From positions 8,246,001-8,310,000 of the forward strand of contig NC_052140.2 in assembly GCF_016086655.4 (NCBI RefSeq): a stretch of DNA of 64,000 nt, given 5' to 3'. Position numbers and translations under genes: made by a program. Shown piece by piece: positions 1 through 12,900 of this stretch. This DNA is from Lepeophtheirus salmonis (taxonomy: Eukaryota > Arthropoda > Copepoda > Siphonostomatoida > Caligidae). A model generated the notes under the pieces. The model saw only the letters and a list, made by a program, of their open reading frames with translations, ran no database searches and was not told the DNA's origin. The number at the start of each line of letters is the position of its first letter. Position 1 is the stretch's first letter.

Positions 1-730
1 ATGAGAATTTTAAAGACTTTAATTCAGTCATTGTTCATAAAATTGGCCTTATATGTCCACTCATTTGGGCACACATCTTTTTAAAAGTGCTCTTTCGACA
101 CAGATCATTTCAGCTTGCTTCTTTTTGTCCTGTCACGTTTAGTTTTGCATATTAGTCCTTAAACTTATTAAGGTTGGTCTTTGATAACGTGACTCAACTT
201 TTTTTTAATTATATATATTTAGCTCTGGTATTGACAGTCCGTAGGCCCAACAGCCTTAAGGACAAGTCCCAAGGACTAATAGGATTGTTCATAAGACTGG
301 ACTGGATCGAATAAATAAGAACTGGCACACCACTAAATTTACCTATACTTGAGTACTTTGGATCCGGATCCAAGACCCGTCCTATCGTTATTAAGTAATA
401 TTATATGTAAGCTTTTTAAGATCTGGAAAATCCCTGGGATGTTTTTTGGAGATCCGGAAAAGTTCAAGTAACCAAAGTTGGTTCGGGTCTTTGATCTTTT
501 TGGATAACAAAAGCTTACATATAACCTACCTAGGTACTTTGGATCCATGTCAAAGTAAAGAGGTTTTTTCGGCTTCATTAATAAATATAGGAAGATATCA
601 TCGACGTACTTAAAACTTAATGAATAATTCATTGATACCAAGGTGTATAATTTACATATTCTTGTTATTTTATTAATGCAAAAAATTAAATACAATTCTA
701 AAATAATCTAAAAAAATGATGTTTTTGTAC
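1..730. other. Intron of the receptor gene with dispersed repeat and inverted repeat
   Basis: This is the start of the last visible intron. Bases 130-310 resemble 61545-61735 (shared agttttgcatat, tagtcc, gactcaact, aaggacaagtcc). Bases 354-546 form an imperfect inverted repeat: aagcttacatata near 511 is the complement of tatatgtaagctt near 403. In addition tactttggatcc occurs directly at both ends. The 118-codon open frame at 339-695 on the minus strand shows no family and is not taken as a gene. Confidence 0.4.
130..310 (+). repeat. Dispersed repeat, partner of 61545-61735
   Basis: Ordered short matches with 61545-61735 (agttttgcatat..agtcct, ggt..tccttgat..aacg..actcaact, then taaggacaagtcc) show an old duplicated sequence of about 180 bp. 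It has no open frame and no obvious terminal repeat. It could be a SINE or part of a larger element. Confidence 0.5.
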
Positions 731-962
731 CTGGAGGAAGAGCAATTCCATAGCTCTTTGAATCGAGTAGTCCGCCGATTTGTGTGGTATCACATTCTCT
801 TTCGACAACATACTCAATCGTTGTTGACTCCATTAGAAAGGCATAATTTCCATTTTCCTTCTTGACCCGTTCAATTCCTTCTGGATTTCCTTTTGTAAAG
901 ACAACAGGTTTTGTAGATTCCATAAAACTCCACATTCTTTGATAAGTTGGGATCTTTGAGTC
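731..962 (-). CDS. iGluR exon m: S2, last exon in the window
   Basis: It encodes residues 651-727. It contains YQRMWSFM, then YAFLMESTTIEYVV with E695 (binds the ligand amino group), then CDTTQIGGLLDSKSYGIALP with the conserved S2 cysteine C707. The donor gtacaaaa at 730 leaves in phase 1 after a Pro-Pro pair. The rest of S2, TM4 and the tail must lie left of the window. Acceptor gttaaag. Confidence 0.97.
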
Positions 963-3900
963 CTTTAACAAACAAAAAAAAAGTTAAGATAAGTAACAGT
1001 AGTGAGCAATGTTTTAACTTTGCTTTGCCCTTAGGTAAAAATGGTGTGCTCCTGATTTTTTTTACCTCGAAAAACGTAAAGTTGACCAATATATATCATG
1101 AAATTTCTGCTTTTGTAAGTGTTTTTTGATAAATATCATATTCCAACATCTATATGATTTTTTTATTGTTATTTTTCACCTTGAAAAATAACAATAAAAG
1201 ACTATCGAAAATCTATATTAATAAAGCAACGTTTGCCTGTCTATCTGTCTGTATGAATAAATGCAAAACTAGTCATTGGGTGCATTGTATATAGTAGTGA
1301 TGGACGATTAATCGGAATGGGAGAATTGGGTAATTTTTATGGAATCGGAATTAGGATCGGGAAATTTAATTTGCGATTCCCATGCTTATTTGTTACTGTT
1401 ATTCAACTATTGATTATTTTTCTAAGTTATGGAAAAAATAAGAGCTCCCCCCGGCCCCCCCAAATTTAGGAATTTTTGCTTTTTTCTAGAAAATTTAATA
1501 TTTGAAATTTAATTTAATTTTTCAATTTTTTTTGTAAAAAAATTAATTTTCTGTAAAAAACTATGTATTTTTGAAATTTTTGACAAAAATATAATAGATG
1601 ATTTTTTTTTCCAAAATTTTTTTTTTTTTAAATTTAATTATTTGTGAACAGCTATTTTTTTTGAACTTTTTGCGAATAGACATGGATTCTTAGTTTTTAT
1701 TCTAAAAAAATAGTTTTTCCAATTTTATTCAAAAAATTCTTAATTTTTGGATTTTTTTTTCACAAAAAAATTTAATTTTTGAGAATAGTATAGGGTTTTT
1801 ATTTTTTCTAAAAAATTTAATTTTTTAAATTTTGTTCAAAAAAGTTTTGTATTTTTGTTTTTTTTTCCCCAAAAATTCCGAGAACCAAGCCCCTCAAAAT
1901 GTAATCCTGTGGACACCCCTGAAAGGAAAATGGTATTTTTTAACTATTATTTAAAAAAATAAAGAAATGAAATCGGCATCAGGATTTTTTTTAACCGTTC
2001 CATCACTAGTATTTAGTGCTCCATGATGAATATCATACACACATGTTTGTATAAGAAATAATAATGAATTTGTATTAATGAAATATTGCAGGCGTGTCGG
2101 TTGTTTCTTGTTGTTTTTTTAGGCGTGTGCGTACAACAAGAGTACTGTTTCTGTTTTTTTGTTATTGCTCTCTTATGTATATCATAATTCAACTGCATTT
2201 TCAGAATATGTTAATATTTGAATTAAATATAAACGCTGGTCTGATAAAATGAATTTTGTTTGTTTTTATTAGAGGGTGCTCTAAAGACTAAAGCACTCAT
2301 CAGTCTCCCCTCTACATATTATTTTTTTTCTCCGTTTTATTATTTTTTCATTCTTGAGGACAGACACAGAATACATATGAATTGATATAAGTATTGAGTA
2401 GTTATGTGTGAGTGTACTCATGAAAAACAGGGAGTGACCCAGAGGATTTATTGGGGAGTTATCTTTTATATGAGAAAAGCAAAATTTGTTTTGCAATGGG
2501 GGGTACAATCGCTAAGTAAATAAATAAATAAAGGTAATTTTCACGTTTCTCTAGGTACAGATTTGTCAACCAGTGTTTATTGTTATTCTTACTCGGAAGA
2601 AAGCACCAGTAGATCCAGATTCAACACAACCATATTTGATCTTTGTTTGTTTTGATAAGTCCTCTGCAGACTCAATTGGGGATTCCATTCTTTCGACAGT
2701 TAAAAAGGCTGCTAAATTGGCAGTGTATGAGGAAATCATGATGAGAGTGAAGAACCACCACATCCCAGCAACCATCCGCGTTGATATTGCTCTAAAAAAA
2801 TTATGGATTTGTTAATACAAGGACACATTTTATGAACTAAAGTTTTACTTTGGCGCTAGATCACTTCCTTGTTGCATCAGTGAGCCAATTGTGAACCACA
2901 TAGAATTCACCAAACTAAATTCATTGACTAATACATCCGGCTCGTCAGCACATGGATGAGGATTGTCCCACTCATACGGACTAAATCTTGCGAGAATAAA
3001 TAAAAGTACAGATACGCCTAGATAAGCTGTAGCCATGTAGATCCACACGTCCAGTGATAAAGGGGACAAGAAGGAAAATAGATTTGGAGGCTTCCTAGTA
3101 GGCTTTTTGTATAGAATACTAACACCTAGGGATCACATTTAAGTTTTAAAATAATTTATATTCATTGACACACAAAATAAGTCTGGGCCAATATTAGGGT
3201 AAAGGCTGATTTCTTGCTTTTGACTGGAGTCCTGTGCTGACTCCAATTTCGTAAAAATGTAAATATACTGTCAAATCCAAATAAGCTTATGGTCAACGTT
3301 CTTTTAGATAGCAATTTCTGAATACTTAAAATACTTTGTAAGGGAGAAACACGAAGTAAAAAATCTAACTTTTTTGATAAAAACTTCTCATGAATTCCTG
3401 AGGATTTTTCCTTTGTAAAGGTACACATCTTAGTATGACACCAACAATTATATTCTGTACGTTACTTTTGAAATTCATTGCACATTGTTTTTCAATCAAT
3501 ACCGATGAATATGATGAGTACCTCAAAAAAATCTACCGCTGTAAGATAAGATAAATTTCCTCGATGATCTGTGAAAAACAGATCTAACCAAACACTGCAA
3601 ACACTGGTTACCTCGAAATGGGGAGTTTACAAAATGACTTATGTACATAAGTGCCCAAAAATGGTGGTTTTTTTTAATATACTTCGAATATAAAAATAAT
3701 CCAGATATAGTCTATTTTTCATATGAAAAATAGCAGTTTCCTTTATCCGTATTTGACTATATATATTGTAAATCTGTTTATTTTAATGAAATAATTTTGG
3801 CAATTAATGGGTGGTCCATCAAAATCTGAACACTTTGAATTTTAATCTTAAACAAGATATAATAATATATTAATTAATTAACAACATAATTTCAACAAGA

Positions 3901-6900
3901 TTAATACTATACATAGATGTGTGTCTGAACACTCACAATCATTAACTTAGCCGCCCTTAGCGGCAATGATGGCTTCGAGGTGGCTGAAAAAGGACTAGAA
4001 TCCGCAGCATATGTATTCCTCGGTCATGGCATCCCAGTGTTGGCTGACAGTGGCTTTGAGGGCCTTGGTGTTTGGATGAAAAACACTGCAGGCCTTCCCT
4101 CGACATGCACCTAGAAGGTGTAACCCTTCCTCCTCTCCAACGTTTCCGATTTTCTGACAAGGTAGGCGGTGGTTCTGGAGACGCTCAACTGCTTGAAGTG
4201 AGAGAATGGAAATTCGTTGATCACGTTCAAGTGTCTTTTCTCAACTTTTACATCAGCTAAAGAGCTCAAGTTTTTTTGTTTTGTAACTAATTGTTTATGC
4301 ATTAATACATCGAAATATGAATTAATTTCAATCGTTCAAACATAATTAATTATTGAATTAGTAAGTGTTCAAATTTAAATGGACCACCTAGTCTTTACAA
4401 ACACAAATATATGCCATCCATATAATATTACAAAGCAATATTATAATCAGAGATAAAAATAATATTATCCATCGGTTTGAGTTAAAAAAAAAAAGGGAAT
4501 TTTTCAAATTGCTGTATCTCGGCTTCCACTTTAAATTTCGCGCGAAATACTGCTTTTGCTGTGACAAGCTGAATTATAACTTTCATATGAGACTTTTTGA
4601 TAAAGAAAGTCAAGGTCATAAAAGCTGATCGCTGTTCAAAGCTTTTAAACCTCTTAAATAAAAGGGGGTTTCAAAATTCATTGTGGACGTCTATGAGAAA
4701 AAGTTTGTATTGGACGAAGAAATAATCGGAAAAATGTAAGAATCATCACCTTTATCTGGACTTGACTGTATACACTAATAATTTTTATTATAAATAAAAA
4801 AAAAGGGTTGACCTTTTTTTTTTGTAAAGGTCATATGAAAAATAAAATAAAACATTATTTTATATATAAAAATATCGTTTGATAAGTTAGGAGGTGTGTT
4901 AAAAAAGTACGATGACTTTTCAAATTTTGTACCTACGTACATTTGGTATGCTCAATTTTTTATCTTAGTACACTCGCCACTAACATATATTTATATATTA
5001 AGTTGCTATTTTGTTTGTGAGTGGCATCATGGTTAGAAGTATTTTGCATGTTTGGCGATTTTATTCTATCTCCATTGGGACAATTGGGATTTGGTTTCGA
5101 TATCAGAATCATTTACCCATGATTGGCCACCAGTTATGACCCTTTTGGTCAAATCAAAATTATTCTTGACGTCTGTCAACAGCTCATGAGCGATGCTCAT
5201 TCGACGATGCTTTTGGTCAAAATTAAGCAGGTTTAGAACAAACTTCGCTGACACTCGTTTCATACATAAAACGTTCGATAGAAAATTATGACTAAGCCAA
5301 CCGATATGTTAATGCCCTCAGCAACTTCTCTGATAGTATTTTTCATCAATGCTTCAACGTTTTTATCTGTGGTTGACGTGTTTGGGCGTCCAGAGCGAGG
5401 GTCGTCATTGGCATCTTTCCGGTCATTTTTGAAGAATTTGTACCACTTCTAAACATTTTTTTTCTCAGAACAGTTTCACTGTCTGCCATTGTCAACATAA
5501 TAAGTGTTTTGGAGCACTTGATTTTATTTTTTACTCAAAATTTGATTTAAATTCTTTTGATCTACTCAAAATACTTTGAACCGTTATGCCTCTCAGAAGC
5601 AAACTAAACATAAGATTTAGCTGAAACAGTAAATATATGTTCGTGGGAGTGTACTAACTTTTTGACAGCCCAGAACCCCCCCCAAAAAAAAAAAAAAAAA
5701 CGTCCCTGAAAATAGTAAGTACCTAAATTCATGTAAGGCATAGTGAAATCAACCGCCTGTTCTCGTTCATAAGTGATTGTCAAGTCTGCGATAGCCAAGT
5801 CAGCTTTCTAAAAATAAGATTATAATATTTGATACATTAAGGTTAACATTTGTGTTTGAATATATATTAATATTCACTACCTGGGCCAAAAGTTCCCCCA
5901 TCATTCCATTCCATTCTCCAGTTTCTTTATTTCGTTTACCATATTTTTGATCATCCACCCACTTGAAGGTGTAGTTGAACTCTGTAATGAAATTTGCATT
6001 AAAAGATTATATTACCACCAATTGAACTAATTGACGCCTATTGAACTACCAGAAGGGCCTAATATGCTCAGTGCCTTTATGCTAAGAATATGAAATTTAC
6101 TAAAAGAATAAAAATCGGAAGCTATGTATGTGATAAATCAGCATTTTCTACTATTCACAACCAACATAAATTCAAACAAAAATCAAGTCTATGAAAATGT
6201 CCTATTAATATTTTACATTATAAATAGACACAGTTGAATATTTCATCCATATATTTCAGTCAATTATCCCTCTATTAGTGAACTTACTTTCTATAACGCA
6301 GTTAGTGGACTGGCTAAAAAAATTGAATGATTATAATTCATTTTTTTAAGAATATTCCATCCATTTTGCATTCGTAAATATACAAATTGTAACAATAAGA
6401 CATCGAGAAAAAAATAAATCCTTGTTTGAAAATAATCTAACAACATGAGTTTGGGGGTTTTAACTAAAGAGACTATAAGGAAAAGAGGTGTCATGTATAT
6501 CGATCAAGAATTTTTTATCTTATCTCTAATTTTGATTCGTCTGAAATTATGTAAATGCGCTTTTTCATCTCTTGCGCAGTTCATTGTTATATCACGTCCT
6601 TTGACTAAGATTAATCTAATGAATAGAAGTCAACGTTCCGGACAGGGTTATGTATTTTTCTTTAGAATAAACCAGGAAAATAAACTATTAATTAAAACCA
6701 TAGTTCATAGTATCTCAATCATAATTATGTTCTAAAAAATTATAAAAGTTATTTTAAAACAAAAATACATCACCCTAATCATCTACGAAGGGTATTTATA
6801 TTATATATGTTTTGATCGAGGTTACGTGAATAACATAATTCATATACATAGTTTGATTTTCTGTGAATAGCTATGAGTTTTTAGATTTTTTTTCTCAAAA

Positions 6901-9900
6901 AAATTAAATTTTATGTGAATAGTTTGTTGAAATTAATTCCAAAAAAATTAATATTAGATTTTTTTTTCCAAAAATCCATATCAGTGAATAACTATGGATT
7001 TTTAATAGGTTTTCGAAAAATTTAATTTTTGAATTTAAAAAAAAAAATATATATAAAAATCAAACTCCCCCTAAAAAAATGTAAGTATAATCCTGTAGAC
7101 GCACCTGAATTTGCCGGATCTCGAAAGGATTTATCAGAATAATTTGCGGATGGACATTGACAATATTTATTTGAGGAATACAAATGTAATCCAGAGTCTA
7201 TTCTGAAGGAAAAAAATCATTTTAACTTGCTTTTGTGTTGACAGGCCACATTTGTACAACAGTTTTTATTTATACGTAATATATTATTTTTTTCATGGCT
7301 GTGTTTAACTAATTAACATAAATGCGTAGAAGATAAGTAAATTTTATATATATATTAATTTTGTGTAATTTTAGTAATAAACGTTCACAAGTAATATAAT
7401 TTGTGATCTTGTGTACAATAGGCATGTTAAAAAAAAAAGAAACCGCAAATCAAAATGGTAACCCTGACAATTGGAAGAAGGTTTTGAAAAAGAGAGAAAG
7501 AATTGAAAGAATAAGGTTTCATTAGATCAGTTACAATCAGCTGTGGCAAGGGAGGAAGGAGAAAAGGATATAAACAAGGACATTTGCTATAATTACTCCA
7601 ATGTCCATCCCCAATTCTACTCTGAGTCCAACAAGGACTAAAAATTATAACTCGGGGTTACGCTACGTCTTTTATGAGTACACACGAATCTTCAATCAGG
7701 CTTTGAATATAATTGAATATGTTTAGAAAAGGATGTTCACTACTCAGTAATTAAATAATAATGACAACTGCTAAGGAAAAGAAAATTCCTTCTTTATTTT
7801 ACCAATTACAAATTAACAGGCAATCTAAAAACACACTGAATTTACATAACTGAATATAATTAACTTTCAAAGTTAAAAAAAGGGTGAAAAATAACTCAAT
7901 GAGCTATTGAAATCTCTCATAACATTCCCCCCCCTCCGTTATTTCCTAAGGATCATAAACACAGAGGGACCTTCACGGGTCATGGAAACTGCAATTTAAT
8001 GCAGCAACCCGTGATACATATAACCTTGAGGTGGGATATACTTCACTCAATCATTTTAATCAATATCGTTATATTATTATTTCTGAAAAAGTCTCCAATG
8101 GAGACGAAATCGATGAAATGTTACTGATCCTCTTAACAACTATGTTTTATTACGTTGGTTGAATCAAGTTCGTCTTCTTTAAAACATTTTAATCATTAAT
8201 GTACACAACAAGAAAGGCACATTAATAAAACCATAGGTTATTAAAAAAAGTAGGAAGAAAAAAAAAAAAAAAAAAAACAACACAGATAATAAAAATATCG
8301 ACCATTCAAAAATACAAAATATATTAAAGTAAACAAAAATGAAGGTAATAATTTTTGGTAAAAAATAAAATAAATAAATAAAAACGTCTTTTATTGTGGA
8401 GGTTACAAGCAGCCATCGTCTTGAAAAACGTCATCAAAGTGTTTAGTGCTCCAAATAATTTTGATGAAACTTAGTATATCACTTTTACTCAAACAAACGT
8501 CCTCACAATTTTCCCACTGGCTTTTTCTTGACCTGGCAAGAGCATCGCATTCTCTCAGGAAATGGATGGGAGACTCAGATCATTCTTTACAATCTCATCG
8601 ACTAATCCCATTTTTTAAAGATGCATTTTGATTGGAATGTGGCCAGAAACAAAGCTCACAAACTTTTTGAGGGATGTTCCAGTATGTGATTGCAATTTCC
8701 ATCCATGATTAAGACTTTTAAATAACCGTTTCATTTGAGGGCAACTTGGATCATTCTGCCATTCCTGTTCCGATTTGCCGGTTACTATTTTTTAAATTTC
8801 TACCTCCAAAGTTGTCTGCAGAACTTCTATACAGGGTGTCCACGATAAATTGGAACTACTTTAAACTTCATCCCGATCCATAATGTGGACATTTGGGATT
8901 AAATCAGACTAATATAAACGGTTGCGTGAACAATACACTATAACTTCCACCACAATGGTTTTGACAACAAACAATAGTCATCATGGAACAAGCAAGGAGA
9001 GACGCCATCCTCGAATTGGCTCGCGCGGGACACAAGCCCTCTGCTATCTACAAGCTTCTTAACTACCCCAAGACCACGGTGTACCGGGTCTTCAATGGCT
9101 GGGAGGTTGAGGGGAAGGTCTGCTGCAAGGCCCACAACATGAGAAGTGACCGAATCTGCACTCCTCGCTTCCTTGAAGGCCTCCAGAAGTCCATCAAGGC
9201 TTCACTGGGGACTTCCTTGTCCAAGTTTGCCAAGAACCATGGAGTGAGCAAGCAGCTGGTCTCCAAGACTGTGAATGAGGACCTCGGGTACAGGTAATAC
9301 CGAATGGCCAAACAACACCTCCTCACGGCATCCATGAAGGCCACCAGGTTCACCAACGGTAAGCATCTCCTCAATGACCTGAAAAGCCATGGAGGAAGAA
9401 TCATCTTCTTCTCCGACGAGAAGAACTGGACTGTCGACAGAAGCTACAACGTCAAGAATGACAAGTGGCTTGCCAAGGAGAGGGAAGAGGTCCCTGCGGT
9501 CTTCACCACAAAGTTCCCGGCCTCCGTGATGACCCTGGGTATTATCTGCAGCACCGGTGAGGTGATGCCTCCTTTCTTCTTCAATCCCAAGGAAAGGGTT
9601 AACGCGATAAGGTACTGCGAAGTCATGGAGGAGTTCGTCATCCCCGGGATGAAGGATACGACCGCTGTGAGGGAGTTCATATTCCAACAAGACTCCGCAC
9701 CCGCACACATCGCAATGAGGACCACTAACCTCTTCAACTCCCACGACATCACTTTCTGGGATTGCAAGACCTGGCCCTCCAACTCACCCGACCTCAATCC
9801 GTGTGATTACTACTGGTAGGGGAAGTTGGAGAGGGAGATGTGCAAGGTTAGCCACAAGAGCATCACGGCCCTGAAGGGCTCCATTATGAGGGAGTGGAAT

Positions 9901-12900
9901 GCTGTCGATTCCGCGGAAGTCATCAGGGCATGCAAATCCTTTACGGGCAGGATGGAGAAGATGGTGGCTGCTGAGGGAGGACATGTTGAATAAATTTATT
10001 GTTTAACATCATGTCTAAATTTTTCATATTAACAAATACACTCCAAATTCCATTTTTATCAAGCAGGTTGAATTTTAAGATAGTTCCAATTTATTGTGGA
10101 CACCCTGTATGTCATTTGGCAGTGTTGTCGTCATGCCCCCTTACCCATTTTATACTTATGGATCGTTTTGAAATTCCAATCTCTTCCAAAATACATCGTT
10201 ATTGCTCTGTGAAGGAACCTCTTTTCCTTTCCAATAGCTGCCATACTCTTATCTCTCATGACATATTGAGAGCAAATCTATTTCTTTTGGCTCCAGTTAT
10301 ATTATGATACTTGTAAAATTTACATAAACAAAGTACGATCGTACATTTGTAGGTATAGGAAAAACTATAAAAAAGACTACATCAAAGGTCCTATAGATGA
10401 AAGAGTCTCTTTATCAGAGACATTGGATTTTTGAACACACAATAAATTCATAAGCGTATATCTATGTATATTCATATAGAGATAGGGACATAGAGATCTA
10501 TATACATATACTCTATATTTCTTGAATATCAATCGGATATGTATATCAAATGAAACAGTTTGTTTATATAACTAATAAAAAGTATTATTTGTAAATTGCA
10601 AATATAAGTTACTTTGAGATCCATTGTTACACTCTAATTATGACGAATAAGAAAAAATAATTTGATTTCAGGTTCTATTAACACTAGAAGACAGAATATG
10701 TAACTCAATGGTGAAATGATAGTCACGTGATAATTTTTATACAAATTTAGTTAGATCGAGTATATTTTTTGTCCACTAGGGGTAATGAGCATCCTCTATG
10801 ACTAACTATGCAACTCTCAAAAAATAACTCATAGACTGCTCGAATCAATCGTATTAGAACAATGTTAGGCTACAAGACAATTGTAAGGCAAACACAGTAG
10901 ATTTGTTAAGTAATTCTCCATGTTTCACTTTCTGGTGACGTCATTGGGGGCATTTGTTTGGTATATGTAAAGGACTCTGGGGAAAGAGCTGTCAAGGGAA
11001 AAATAAATAATTCAATCTAAAACATAGGTAATAATATGTTCCTAACGTAGTCGCCCTTATTCTACTCTTTTCATAAGGGGGAGAATCACTCTTTCACTTG
11101 CCCCCCTCTGGCTGCCTGCCTAGCCGAGGAACATCTATCAGCTTCTAATTGTAAGCCAATCAGAATTGAGAACTATTAACCCCTACCTTCCTTTCCTTGA
11201 GTGTCCACTCTTTGCCTAGAGTAAAAAAATGTAGTCATTTAAGTTTGATTTTTCCATTGACTCTTTTATTTATTAATTTATTATCCTTTCAATTATCCTC
11301 TTTGGTTATATTCCTGTATTTTGGGGTCCCAATGACGTCATCATTTATGCTAGTAATTTTCAGTGAGAACTGAAAATTGTTGTTGACTTATCTTGATATA
11401 CTAACATTGGCTCAGAGATAGATGCTTTTTTCGTGCGTATTTTGGAAAACAACTGCTGGTTGTACGAAAGAAGTATGCTAATATCGACAGCTGACTGAAA
11501 AGGAAGTTTTTCTTCTCCCTTCTTTACTCTGCTTAATCAATCTAACTGTCTCTATGAATTCATCCTTCTAATTCATGGTAAAAAAAAGTTGATTTTGCAA
11601 AGAGAATAAATAAATATATGCCTCACGAAGAAAAAAGATAAAGTAACGTAATTTGTTTGGTATTTCAAAAGGAACATCTTGCAAAGATAAAAAAAGCTCC
11701 TCAAGAAATCAACTCGTTTTGTCACTTTATTTTATAGCCTTGGAGATAGTTCAATATTTTGAAAGTAAATAATTGCATCTATTGCAAGCTGATTTTAATG
11801 ATTTTCTATAAAAAAAAAACGATCAAGAAAATATACTTTTTATCTTTTTAAAAGAATAATTGATAGATTTGGACATGCAGGACCAAATAAGCTCCGTAAT
11901 ACTTTCAAGTTTTCAAATTAAAGGATAGTACGACCCTTTTATTTTCATTAACATTGTTTTGTACTCGCATCAAATAAATATTATATAGCAATTGAATGTA
12001 GAGAGGGCTACTCTAGTGGATATGTTTATCTGCAGGTCATACTGTCTCTTTCTATTTCAAAATTGGAGACCGACACAGCGGAATGTTGCAATTCAATAAT
12101 AGCAACCTTTAAAAAGTTATGGAATAACTAGAGGAGATTGTGATTTTGTCTTTTATAAAGAATCCGGGAAGAGAGGAGAGGGACGCAGAGTCAATCCGGT
12201 GACTGAGAGATGAATCCAACATACAAGAAAAAGTCGCAATGTCTTACATAATCATATGTGATCTCATCCGTGGATCGACTCAGAGACTCTCTCCAACTCT
12301 ATAAGAGACAAACTCATAGCCTTCTCCACATAATGAGACCTTCTATTTACTATCATGATCCTCCAAAGTACAAATTGTCCCAATTTCTCGAAAAAAATTG
12401 TCAATCCCTCTCTTCCTTCTCCAATAATTAGAGTTGCCATTTTTGTAAGGAAAAAACTACGTTTAGAAATTGGAAAAGGAAAAACGGTTCTTGCGTAGGG
12501 TATTTTTTTTGTTTTTTGTTTATTATTTAATAAGCTAAATTCTAACTTTAAAGCAAACGACTATCTTCGATGCAACTTGTTTTAAAAATGCATAATAAAA
12601 TAAATATATACCAACTTAAATACAGTTATAATATTTATCCTCTACGAATGATATTTTAAACGTAGAGGATTCGCCTCTCTACAACAGTAATTCATTTTCT
12701 CCCACCAAAATTATATTTTAGGCAGCTTATATGAACCTGGGTCTTAACTCAGAAGGAACATACGAGTATGTATCGCTCCTGCCTTCTCCTTGCAGTCTAT
12801 TTTTTCCTTATAAAAATGTCAACTCTATCAAGAATATATTCTTCCTGTGGTGATGCTTTGTTTCACTTAGTGCATTTATTTCTTTCCTTATTAATAAAAG

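Noticed and set aside
339..695. 118-codon open frame on the minus strand
   Set aside because: It lies in the receptor intron, overlaps an inverted repeat and resembles no family.
1485..1870. CRISPR-like array
   Set aside because: Units are contiguous AT minisatellite without unique spacers, in a eukaryotic intron.
9202..9744. 180-codon open frame on the minus strand
   Set aside because: It lies antisense to the maT-like transposase, whose frame shows clear family motifs; the open reading is a codon-composition shadow.
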